Of a stretch of DNA of 64,000 nt, positions 54,092-64,000 are shown one piece after another. A program made the translations under genes and the position numbers. Every line of letters starts with the position of its first letter. Position 1 is the stretch's first letter. The DNA is from Deroplatys truncata. Taxonomy: Eukaryota > Arthropoda > Insecta > Mantodea > Mantidae. The notes beneath the pieces are model-generated. The model was not told the DNA's origin. It saw only the letters and a list, made by a program, of their open reading frames with translations, and did not search any database. The DNA lies in the NCBI GenBank assembly GCA_030765065.1, contig CM060989.1, forward strand, positions 65,006,001 through 65,070,000, in the 5' to 3' direction.

Positions 54092-54924
54092 ATGTGTTAC
54101 ACTCACATGACTTTCTCTACTCTTGTACAAACTATTTTTATAAATGCTTATTCTCCATATGCTTCATGTTAATCGAGATATCGAGATGTTAATCTTATTG
54201 CTAATTTTCTTGTAGATGCAAGGGGAATGTGGTAAGCTTTAAGCGATAGTCAAATATTTTAAGAGCTGGTTGCTATATGGAGTATTCCACTCTCTTTGCA
54301 TTACCAGAAAAAAAAAATGAATAACGAATTCCCATTTGAGAAAAAGTATAAGTACTAGAAAATTTAAGGGAATAACAAGCAATATCTCGAAAATGGTTCA
54401 CTCAACAAAAAAATGTATATGACATAAATTGTGTATTTTAACGCGATCTACATTTTTTGTGTAGTAAAATGTCTATCTCTTATGGTTTACCAGTTATGCC
54501 AAAGTCGTTCACAATGAAGAATACTTTTGGAGACGTTCCCAGAAAATTCAAGATATACATTTTCTTTATCATGAAAGTATCTTAAATATATGATATTTTA
54601 ATCAAAATCATTAGAGCCATTTTTGAGAAAATTAAAATTTTTTAAAAATGTTCCATGTAAAGGGTAATCTGGGGTGGGGGATTTTCTTGAAAACCTTTGT
54701 GTCGCATCTCTGGAGGATACTGAACCTAAATACCAAGTTTGGTGTTTATCCGACTTTGTTTCTGAGTTATGCTGTTCACTGACACACACACGGACAGTTT
54801 CCAAAAATGCTTTATATGCATTCAGTGCACCTCAAAACATGTATTTCCGGTGAAATCTCGGCATCGAATTTTTGGGTGGAATGCAATACTTCCCCTACTT
54901 ACTATACGTAGTAGAGAAAGTAAA
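54088..54924 (-). repeat. GT-microsatellite repeat, copy 5 (minus)
   Basis: Full-length minus copy from TCTGATGTGTTACACTC to CTACGTAGTAGAGAAAGTA. The CA tract is very short (54783-54790), so this copy almost lost the microsatellite. Confidence 0.85.
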
Positions 54925-54942
54925 AAAAATAAGCACATGGAA

Positions 54943-55000
54943 TAATAAGCTTTTATAGGTAGAGTGAGTAGAGAAAGTAATGTGAATGCAACATATCAGA
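54943..55000 (+). repeat. GT-family 3' end fragment
   Basis: A 58-bp piece (AAGCTTTTATAGG...GAGTAGAGAAAGTAATGTGA...ATCAGATG) of the 3' end in plus orientation. Confidence 0.65.
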
Positions 55001-55378
55001 TGTTTCATAGTAAAAAAAAGCCTCTCGCCACAATTTTTATAATTATTATTTTAAGCAATCAATTTTTTATTTTCCTGAAAACTACTTTTAAATGTATGTT
55101 ATATTCTGCTCCTTCCCACCAAAGCTGGGTCTCAGGTTATGCCCAAGGTGTTCTGTTGCGCTGGAAATGGAATTTGTGGGATTCTTCATCTTAATCTAAA
55201 CACCTACTGAATCTACATGTGAGAGTACTTTAATTACTGCCAGTGGCATTGCTCTCCAAGAGGAATGATGGGCTGCACATTTTATTTACCATAGTGCCAT
55301 AAAGGTCCTGTATCTAGAAGGCATTTTCCATTACAGTAATGATTCTTTAAGTTATCATGTAAACAAATACTGAAAAAA
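55001..55378. other. Spacer in repeat cluster
   Basis: Unclassified single-copy-looking spacer without an ORF. Confidence 0.4.
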
Positions 55379-56214
55379 TCTGATGTGTTACACTCACATG
55401 ACTTTCTCTACTCTTGTACAATCTAATTTTACAAACGCTTATTCTCCATATGGTTCATGTTAATCGAGATGTCAATCTTATTGGTAATTTTCTTGTAGAT
55501 GCAAGGGAAATATGGTAGCTTTTAAGCGATAGTCAAATATTTTAACGCTGGTTGCTATGTGGTGCATTCCATTCTCTTTGCATGTCCAGGACATAAAAAA
55601 AATGAATAACGAATGTGAGAAAAAGTATAAGTATTGTAAAATTTAAGGAAATAACAAGCAATATCTCTAAAACGGTTCACTCAACAAAAGAAATGTATAT
55701 GACATAAGTTGTGTATTTTAACGCGATCTACATTTTTTGTGTAGTAAACTTTTGTCTATCTCTTATGGTTTACCAGTTATGCAAAAGTCATTCACAATGA
55801 AGAATACTTTTGGAGACATTCCCAGAAAATTCGAGATATACATTTCATTTCTCATGACATTATCTTAAACATATGATATTTTCATCAAAATCGTTAGAGC
55901 CATTTTTGAGAAAATTAAAATTTTCGAAAAATCTTCCATGTAAAGGGTAGTCTGGGGTGGGGGAATTTTCTTGAAAACCTTCGTGTCGCATCTCTGGAAG
56001 ATACTGAACCTAAATACCAAGTTTGGTGCTTATCCGACTGTTCGTTTTTGAGTTATGCTGTTCACAGACACACACACACACACGGACATGTTTCCAAAAA
56101 TGCTTTTTTTGGATTCAGGAGGTCTCAAAACATGTATTTCCGGTGAAATCTCGGTATCGAATTTTTGGGTGGAATGCAATACTTCCCCTACTTACTATAC
56201 GTAGTAGAGAAAGT
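55379..56214 (-). repeat. GT-microsatellite repeat, copy 6 (minus)
   Basis: Full length, close to copies 1 and 3. The CA tract at 56068-56084 is 8-9 units. Confidence 0.88.
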
Positions 56215-56696
56215 AAAATGACTAATAATGAAGAATACATATTCAAATAAATTAAAAACGAATGTTTTGGAGAAATAAAATGGCTTCATAGCAAGTGATT
56301 AAAGAAGTTACAACATTAAAATGAACAATTGTTCAAGTAAGTAAAATAACTTTCTTTGAATAGCTTCCTCCTCAAGTGCAATAAACAGTCTTCAAGGCTG
56401 ATCTAACCTCAGTGAAATTTGGCAATGACAAAACTTAACCTGTTTGATTTTTATTATTTTATCATGTATATAACTCATACTTAAATGCTACGCTGTTATT
56501 TTCTTAATATTTATCATTTTTAAAGCCCCGTGCAGCTGCACAAAGGTTCCTTTAGAGTGCTTTTAAGCTCAAAATTAAAGTTGGGACATAATATATAAAC
56601 TGTTTGGTACAAAGAGCGTTCGAAGATGATTAATTATACATTAAAAACCAGATGGGTTACATTCACATGACTTTCTGTACTACCTACTACCATTTA
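56215..56696. other. Spacer in repeat cluster
   Basis: AT-rich spacer. Contains AAGCCCCGTGCAGCTGCACA near 56524, of unknown meaning. Confidence 0.35.
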
Positions 56697-57467
56697 TTAC
56701 TTTTTCTACTAAGTAGGGGAAGTATTGCATTCCACCCAAAAATTTGATACCGAAATGTTACCAGAAATGCATGTTTTGAGCCACCGTGAATCCAAATAAA
56801 GCATTTTGAAAACATGTCCGTGTGTGTCTGTGAACTTGGTATTTAGGTTCAATATCTTCCAAAGATGTGACACGAGATTTTCAACAAAATCCCCTCATCC
56901 CAGACTATCCTTTACATGGAACATTTTTCGAAATTTTTTATTTTCTAAAAAATGGCTCTTAACGATTTTGTTTAAAATCCTTATATGAAAAATAAAATGT
57001 ATATCTCGACTTTTCAGGAAATAGCCTATGAAGCCCTCTTCATTCAGAAGGAGTTTGTGTAATCTTGTATAACTGGTAAACATTAAGTGATAGATGAAAA
57101 CGTACTATACAATAAATGTAGACTTCTTTAAAGCGTACAATTTGTGTAAAATACTTTTTTTTTGTGGCATAAGTCGTTTCTGAGATATCCATCATTACAT
57201 GCTCAAATTGCTAATTTCTTGGTCATTTGCATAAAGTCCTTTCAACATTCATTGTTTGTCGTAATTGCATGGAAACACTATGCAAATTTAAGGCCAGCTC
57301 TGAAACATTTGATCATCACTTTTCCTTTTGCATCTATAATGAAATGTGTAATATAGCTATTTCTACAAAGGTTTATTTGGATTAACATGTAGTAGATAGA
57401 AAAATAAGCTTTAATAAGAATAATTTGTATACCCACTAATAAACGACAGAAGAAGTCATGTAAATGT
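56697..57467 (+). repeat. GT-family, diverged copy
   Basis: Clearly related (GTAGGGGAAGTATTGCATTC start, GTCCGTGTGTGTCTGTGAAC) but with many substitutions and indels. It lacks the ATAACTCAAAAAC block. Likely an older member. Confidence 0.78.
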
Positions 57468-58282
57468 ATAGTAAGTAGGGGAAGTATTGTATTCCACCCA
57501 AAAATTCGATACCGAGATTTCACCGGAAATATATGTTTTGAGACCCCCTGAATCCAAAAAAAGCATTTTTGGAAACATGTCTGTGTGTGTGTGTCTGTGA
57601 ACAGCATAACTCAGAAACGAACAATCGTATAAACACCAAACTTGATATTTAGATTCGGTATTTTCCAGAGATGCGACACGAAGGTTTTCAAGAATATCCC
57701 CCCACCCCAGATTACTCTTTACATGGAACATTTTTCGAAAATTTTAATTTTCTCAAAAATAGCTCTAACAATTTTGAATAAATATCATATGTTTAAGATA
57801 TTTTCACGAAAATAAAATGTATATCTCGAATTTTCTGGGAATGACTCCAAAAGTATTCTTCATTGTGAACGACTTTTGTATAACTGGTAAACCATAAGAG
57901 ATAGACAACATTTTACTACACAAAAAATGTAGATCGCATTAAAATACACAGTTTATGTCATATACATTTTTTTTGTTGAGTGAACCATTTTCGAGATATT
58001 GCTTGTTATTCCCTTAAATTTTCCAATACTTATACTTTTTCTCAAATTTGTTATTCATTTTTTTTTTTGTCCTGGATATGCAAAGAGAATGGAATGCGCC
58101 ACACAGCAACCAGCTCTTAAAAGATTTGACTATCGCTTAAAGCCTACCAATTCCTCTTGCATCTACAAGAAAATTAGCAATAAGATTAACATCTCGATTA
58201 ACATGAAGCATATGGAGAATAAGCATTTGTAAAAATAGTTTGTATAAGAGTAGAGAAAGTCATGTGAGTGTAACACATCAGA
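57468..58282 (+). repeat. GT-microsatellite repeat, copy 7
   Basis: Lacks the first ~12 bp (starts TAGTAAGTAGGGG), then near full length to the CACATCAGA end. The (GT)n tract is 7-8 units (57581-57596). It overlaps the end of the diverged copy, so the two are head-to-tail. Confidence 0.82.
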
Positions 58283-58289
58283 GTTTTGT

Positions 58290-58799
58290 TCTATCTATTT
58301 CATGTTGATTGAGATAAGCTTTTGCAGAAATAGTTTCATTACCCATTTCATTGAAGGTACAAGGGGGATAAAGCAAATTGAAGTGATATTCAGCTGTTTA
58401 AAAACTAGGTTGCTATATGTCGGCCTAAAAATTTCAATTCTTACCATGACATTGCATGAAACAACTGAATAGTGACAGTATATTAATAAAATGACAAAGT
58501 ATTGTAAATTCAAACGAATAATAATGGATATCTCAGAAATGGCTGATGTCACAAAAAAAGAGTAAATTGTGTGTCTTAAAGACATTACATTTTTATGTAG
58601 TGTGTTCTTGTTTGTATCTTAACTTTACCAGTTATACAAAATTATACAAAATTCCTTCTGAATGAAGAGGGCATCACAGGCTTTTCCCAAAAAATTCAAG
58701 GTATAAATTTTATTTGTTATGTAAATATCTTAACAAATTATATTTTAATAAAAACTGTTAGTGCCATTTTTGAGCAAATCAAACATTTTGAAAAATCAT
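58290..58799 (-). repeat. GT-family, diverged truncated copy (minus)
   Basis: Matches the family on the minus strand from TTTCATGTTGATTGAG to AAACATTTTGAAAAATCATC, where it is cut by the tail of the LINE at 58800. Confidence 0.65.
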
Positions 58800-59403
58800 C
58801 TTTTTTTTTTTTAATTTATTATTGTCGCTTTAAATTAAAGTCATAAGCGACTACAATAAATGTTAATAATTACAATATTTTGAAACAAATTACAATGTTG
58901 ATTGTATAACATTATACAATTTTATTTCTTTTAAAAAATTAACTATGTTATGACAGATAGTTGGATCACTCAAGGCCACCAAGAGGTTAGCAGGAATACC
59001 ACACTGAAGCTGATGAACATCGTAGATGGGGCACTCTGCAACTATATGCTGAACTGTGAGAACAGTGTGACAGTGCTTGCACGTAGGCTGATGATCTTTT
59101 CCAAGGGTATATGAATGGGTAATTGCAGTATGTCTGATACATAGCCTGGTGAGAAGTACCTGGTCACGACGAATTAGATGTTTTATTGGGTAACTAAAAC
59201 TGGATTGGAGCCTAAGGTGTTTAGTTTGCTATTGAAAGTGGAACTCCAGTGTAGCTTCCATTTCTTACATATTTCATACTTTAGGAAATTTTGGAAGTCA
59301 TGATGTGGAAATCTTCGTTGTAAAGGATAGTTTAGAATGCAGAGATATTTTTTAAAATCTTGATGCCAATCTTTGAAGTTGCTGAACTTAAGCACTTTTT
59401 CTA
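58800..59403 (-). mobile_element. I/R1-clade LINE 3' end
   Basis: Minus strand frame reads KLNTLGSNP, then SRRDQVLLTRLCIRHTAITH and SYTLGKDHQPTCKHCHTVLT, VQHIVAECPIYD. The R..V.L.RLRIGHT..TH pattern followed by P.C..C.....T..H....C is the RNase-H end and zinc motif of I/R1-type LINEs. It finishes with an A-rich tail (plus T-run at 58800-58812). Several stops. Confidence 0.75.
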
Positions 59404-59404
59404 T

Positions 59405-60208
59405 AAATCTGATGTGTTGCACTGATGTGTTGCATTCACACCACTTTCTCTACTCACTCTTCTACAAATTATTCTTACAAAAGTGTGTTTATTCTAGCTA
59501 CCTTTCATTAATTTAGATAAATCTTCAATTCACATTTACACATTTCGTTGTACAATACAGTAGGTAAAGGGATATTTGGGTTTTTAAAGAAGTTGTTGCT
59601 ATGTGATGACTGAAATTCCATGCTCTTTGCATTACCACATGGAAAAAAATAAGAAAATAAATTAATAGTCACTTCTCACTTGAGAAAAGTATAAGTATTT
59701 GGAAATTTAAACTAAATAACAAGGAACATTAAGAAATGATTAACTCCACAAAAAAATGTATATGACATAAACTGTATATATTAATGATTCTACGTATTTT
59801 GTGTAGTAAGATTTTGTCAATCTCTTATATTTTACCAATTATACAAAAGGCATTAAGAAAGAAGAGGACTTCACAGGCTATTTCCAAGAAATTGAAGATA
59901 TGGATTTCGTTTGTCTTGAGAAAATTTTAAACATATGGTATATTAATCAAAATTGTTAGAGCCATTTTTGGAAAAGAAAAGAACGAAACATTTACCTTAT
60001 AAAGGATGGTATGGGGTGGGTGGGAAATTTTCTTGAAAACCTTTGGGTGATATCCTTGGAAAACGTTGAACTTAAATACTGAGTTTGGTATTTAACTGAC
60101 TTTTCGTTTTTGCTTAGGCTGCTCAGAAATATCTCAGTATCAAATGTTTGACTGGAAAGCAATAGCTACTTCCTCTACTTACTATAAGTACGTGGTAGAG
60201 AAAATAAA
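59405..60208 (-). repeat. GT-family, diverged copy (minus)
   Basis: Begins TCTGATGTGTTGCACTG and ends ACTATAAGTACGTGGTAGAG. The internal GT tract and the adjacent ~110 bp are missing. Many substitutions compared with copy 1. Confidence 0.75.
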
Positions 60209-60210
60209 AG

Positions 60211-61058
60211 TCTGATGTGTTGCACTCACATGACTTTTCCTACTCTTCTACAGACTATTTTTCAAACACTTATTCTCCATATATTTCATATTAATCGAGA
60301 TATTAATTTTAGTACTATTTTCTTGTAGGTGCAAGGGGAACGTGGTAGGCTTTAAGCGATAGTCAAATCTTTTACAAACTGGTTGCTATGTGGAGCATTC
60401 CATTCTCTTTGCATGTCCAGGATATAAAAAAAAAACGAATAATGAATTCCCATTTGAGAAAAAGTATAAAGTATTGGAAAATTCAAACAAATAACAAGGA
60501 ATATTTTGTAAATGGTTCACTTGACCAAAAAAAAAAAGTATGACATAAATTGTGTATTTTAACGAGATCTACATTTTTTGTGTACAAAAATTTTATCTAT
60601 CTCTTATGGTTTACCAATTATGCTAAAGCCATTCACAATGAAGAGGACTTTTGGGGACATTCTCAGAAAATTCAAGATATACATTTCATTTATCATGAAA
60701 ATATTTTAAACATATGATATTTTAATCAAAATCATTGGAGCCATTGTGGAGAAAATCAAAATTTTCGAAAAATGTTCCATGTAAAGGGTAGTCTTGGGTG
60801 GGGGGATTGTCTTGAAAATCTTTGTGTCGCATCTTTGAAAGATACTAAACCAAAATACCAAGTTTGGTATTTATCCGAGTTTTCGTTTTTGAGTTATGTT
60901 GTTTACAGACACACACGGACCTTTTCTAAACATTTTTTTATTCAGGAGGCCTCAAAACATGTATTTCCAGTGAAATCTCGACATCGAATTTTTGGGGCAA
61001 TGCAATCAATTAATAATGTAATCTTTACCTTACAGGTGGGTGGTAGAAAAAGTAAAAA
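60211..61058 (-). repeat. GT-family copy 8 (minus)
   Basis: Begins TCTGATGTGTTGCACTCACA immediately after the previous copy and ends GGTAGAAAAAGTAA. The CA tract is only ACACACAC (60908-60916). Moderately diverged. Confidence 0.78.
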
Positions 61059-61199
61059 TGAATATACCAAAAGTAGTTTGGAATAGCTCATTAAAATGTT
61101 ATATGTTCTATATGGTAAAAAATTTAACTTAATCAAATCAAATTTGAAGATTTTTAATTCTTCACAGATGCATGTTTTATGTAAGCCTCACGTATTCAA

Positions 61200-61435
61200 A
61201 ATCTCAGCGCCCCACGGAATCGGATAGTTCCGCCTTACGTCGGAGAATGCGCTCGTGTGGATTGCCTCTCAGATCGAGTCGCACCAGGAAGGTAGAAGGA
61301 ACTACGGGTTAGAAAAAGGTTCATTCTGCCTCTAACCACTGTGTTGGAAGGTGTGATTAGCGTTATATACTGATTTACTAATCGAATACCTTAACGAGTG
61401 CCGTGTCAGTTCACTTTCACCATCAAAGATGAGTG
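61200..61435 (+). promoter_or_regulatory. Candidate promoter and first exon of an unseen gene
   Basis: A GC- and CpG-richer stretch (61200-61300, for example CCGCCTTACGTCGGAG) in otherwise AT-rich DNA is followed by GTGTCAGTTCAC (initiator-like TCAGT at 61406-61410). Then come ATGAGTG at 61429-61435 and immediately GTAAGTA, a strong donor. This fits a gene with a short 5' exon encoding Met-Ser-Gly and the next exons far to the right. No further exon can be confirmed. A possible acceptor (TTTATTCACAG, 61618-61628) is followed by 44 in-phase codons of unknown nature. Confidence 0.35.
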
Positions 61436-62533
61436 GTAAGTAAAGTATTCATAAAACTGTATAACAATCTTATAGTCAGTCTAGTAATATTCGATCGCTC
61501 TCATTGGAAACCACGTTTACCTGCTCGGGTTACTACACGTGATTATATACTGTTTGCAGGACACGCCCATTTTAAATTAATGTAGTGTAAGCATGCTTTT
61601 TTTTTATTAAAGTACGATTTATTCACAGAGTATTCGGAAGTCATGAGGGCTGTCTATGGTATGTTGACTGATACAGGACTTGGTCACGGGGTCAATTTAT
61701 CTGGCCGACCTTGTCCTTCTAACCTTCAGACGACAATAATAATAGCCTTAACGGCTTAGATATTCGGGCTTCGCGAGTCACGGCGGGAGTTCATTTTCTC
61801 TCTGCCACTATAGGAGCAGCCGAAATATGGATTAATAGGCGATTCAAGTGCAACGCACAACTCACAAACCTTTAGTTTGATCTGCGTAAACTTCTGTTAT
61901 AATTCTGCATTTATGACCGCCATTGAGGGGAGACTCATGTTGGGGAGTACAGAAGGATTTAATAGCCCTAGAAAATAAAATAAGAGTGTATATGTCAGGT
62001 GTTTACCGTGATGCTTTTCTCTATTCGTATGACAACTTCCCATTTTTGTAAGGTAGATTTTAGTTTATTTGTAGTGCAGTCAAACAGTTTTGAGCCCGTC
62101 AGATGCAAGCACAACTTATTTTCGTGTCCGTAAAATTAACTTGTGCTTGTTCCTGATAGTTGCCAACGGTTGCCGACTGTAGACGAATAAAGTTAAAATG
62201 AGACCTTGGCACACTGAAGAGCTTCAAAATATTAAATAGCCCAGCATGTAGCAGTGTCATAACTCATAAGCGATTAAAGCTTTCGTAGATTCTATTTATA
62301 CGAATTAAAATCTTGCACACTTTCGAAGGAGACACTCTAACAATCTGAGCCTTTAGTTTTATTTATTCGTTTGAGTTTAGTGTACATAACATGTTTCTGT
62401 CCACCACATATCGTTCTAAGAGTTATCCACCAACAGATTCGTCGCGATATGACCAAGGAGAATAAAATAGAGTAAATATTTATGCCAATGTTCGATTTCA
62501 TGCTTCATCATATACGGATTTAATGGTGTAGAG
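61436..62533. other. Non-repetitive-looking region, no confirmed gene
   Basis: Contains none of the repeat families above and has higher complexity than the preceding cluster. It could be the first intron of the candidate gene at 61.4 kb. Confidence 0.35.
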
Positions 62534-62962
62534 CAGGATTTGTCAAACTACGATCCGCAAGCTCTTTGTTTGGCCTGCCTAAAAATTAAAACTATGCGGT
62601 TGTATTACGTTAATTTATTCAGTAATCTCAAACGATTAAATAAAGCTAAAGGCTCAGAATTTTAATTAGATTTTAAATTTATATGCAATGTAAATTACCT
62701 ACTGAAGGTTTCAAGTTAATTTGGTTGATTTTTTACAACTGTCTGAGAATTATGCATTTCTTCATTTGAGAGTGCACGAGGCCTTAATATCGGGGCTCAC
62801 ATCAACGTATATCTGTGAAAAGACATTTTCAAAACTTAAATATGTCAAATCAAAATATAGGTGTGCTATGACTGATGAACATTTAAATATTTGTGGCTTT
62901 GCCCGCGATTTATTCTCTGGCGGTTAATGTGGCCCCTGTTATGGAAAGTTTGGCAATCTCTG
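62534..62962 (+). mobile_element. hAT-type (Charlie-like) deletion derivative
   Basis: The left end CAGGATTTGTCAAACTACG and right end (inverse) CAGAGATTGCCAAACTTTC are imperfect inverted repeats of the CAG..TTG.CAAACT class. Flanks GTGTAGAG (62526-62533) and GACTAGAG (62963-62970) match at 6 of 8 positions. The plus ORF 62721-62927 includes YICEKTFSKLKYVKSKYRCA and MTDEHL, the C-terminal region of hAT transposases of the ZBED/GTF2IRD2-related group. Only ~430 bp remain. Confidence 0.78.
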
Positions 62963-62970
62963 GACTAGAG

Positions 62971-63486
62971 AATAAATATATTAAGCTACTTAAGAACTGT
63001 TCTCTTTAGGTATTTATTTTTAACCCATTTCAAACATTGGTAACCCAACAAACATGGGTTGTATTTTATGATTGGAAGAAGAAAGACTATTTTGTTCATA
63101 TTTACTGGAAATAGACGTCTTGAAGTGCGAGGACAATAGCGATTTGGATTTGCTTCATAGCAAGGAATCTAGTAAAAAGTGTTAGTACAATTTGTCAAAT
63201 GTTTTCTTATCTCCCTTTTCTGACCCAAGAACTTGCACATTCTTTGTTGGTTAATAAGAGTTCAGGATTGTAAAAAAAAACCTCCTTGGGGGATCTAATC
63301 TCTAAAAGTTAATGTCCGCACATTGGCTTATCTGAAAAGAAAGCCAGGTCATTTAGTAACACAACAGTTAAATACCGCACTTCTATTTAGCTCACAGCAA
63401 TTTATGCTTTTCATATGTGGGCACAGGTTCGATTCTTAATAGGGTTAACTTTACTGGACATATTATTTATGTTCCTTTTCTAACTT
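62971..63486. other. No feature seen
   Basis: Unclassified sequence; no repeat termini and no convincing frame. Confidence 0.35.
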
Positions 63487-63985
63487 ACCTAGTAGGTAGG
63501 AAAGGTATTGCATTCCACTAAAAAATTCGATATCGATATATTTCGAGGCCCCGTGAATAAAGAAAGAATGCAAGTTTTAGAAAAGATGTTTTAGTATGTT
63601 TGAGCACCATAACTCAAAAAAGAAAAGTTGGGTAAATACCAAATTTGGTATTTAAGTTCAGTATCTTACAAAAGTGTAGCACAAAGTTTTTCACGAAAAT
63701 AGCTTACCCCAAACTACCCTTTGCATGGAAGCCCTGTTACTGTTCACTTGTTTCTCGCGATTTCACGGAAGAAGTATATAATTTTAAAGATATAACGAAC
63801 CGATTTTAAACAACTGGCTATCGGGTTTTCTCTATCCTCTTGTATCTATAACGAAATGCACATGAAACTATATCTGAAAATGTTTACGTGGATTAATAGG
63901 AAGCAAATGAGAACTAAACTGGCATAAAAATAACTTGTAGCTCTATGAAACTAAATTATAGTGAGTAGACAAAGTAATGTGAACG
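63487..63985 (+). repeat. GT-family, highly diverged copy
   Basis: Begins CCTAGTAGGTAGGAAAGGTA (compare AGTAAGTAGGGGAAGTA), continues through ATAACTCAAAAAAGAAAAGT and ACCAAATTTGGTATTTAAG, and ends with TGAGTAGACAAAGTAATGTGA. No GT tract. This may be an ancestral relative or an old copy. Confidence 0.65.
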
Positions 63986-64000
63986 TAATTAAGGACACAG

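Overview
This is arthropod nuclear DNA, almost certainly from an insect with a large, transposon-rich genome. The repeat spectrum (mariner, pogo/Tigger, hAT, Harbinger, piggyBac, a Penelope-like element, several LINE clades and a tRNA-derived SINE) and the kind of ORFs made by the repeats remind me of cockroach/termite (Blattodea, perhaps Periplaneta-like) genomes. That placement is recollection and inference, not a match I could run.

The only clear host gene is the 3' half of U2SURP (SR140), a U2 snRNP-associated splicing factor, on the + strand. Six coding exons can be joined in phase: 1986-2196, 12169-12457, 21028-21181, 31135-31379, 41143-41214 and 43742-44078. They encode the last ~435 residues: acidic repeats with DLDG-type motifs, a conserved SKW-type segment, the cwf21 domain, an Arg/Glu coiled region and an SR-rich tail. 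The exons for the RRM, SURP and CID domains must lie upstream of base 1. The exons total about 1.3 kb, but four of the five internal introns are 8.5-10 kb each and consist largely of mobile elements.

Intron layout. Intron 2197-12168 holds a GT-microsatellite repeat, mariner pieces, two SINEs, a complete hAT-type unit with a perfect 8-bp target duplication, a foldback element and two TIR-bounded mariners. Intron 12458-21027 holds a perfect 31-bp hairpin, another GT repeat, two LTR-like regions and an unclassified TIR element. Intron 21182-31134 holds a TIR element, a second LTR-like region, a 205-bp inverted duplication, a Harbinger-type unit, a mariner and a pogo/Tigger unit. Intron 31380-41142 holds a TA-flanked element with an intact 149-aa ORF, a mariner hit by a SINE, a LINE hit by a foldback MITE, and a LINE hit by a second Tigger copy. 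Intron 41215-43741 is a mariner interrupted by a LINE.

Downstream of U2SURP (about 44.3-64 kb) I see no further complete host gene. There is an in-frame 93-bp tandem duplication, a SINE interrupted by a TIR element, a LINE interrupted by a Penelope-like element, a mariner with a SINE inside, a Tc1-like relic, and a dense cluster (51.6-61.1 kb) of GT-microsatellite repeats in both orientations, one carrying a piggyBac-type insertion. Near 61.4 kb a GC-richer stretch with an initiator-like TCAGT, an ATG and an immediate splice donor may be the start of another + strand gene.

The transposon layers give a relative insertion history. The least familiar items are the GT-microsatellite family, which I cannot place in a transposon class, and a set of TIR elements carrying short helix-turn-helix-like ORFs (33.1-34.1, 45.3-46.3 and 21.7-22.8 kb).
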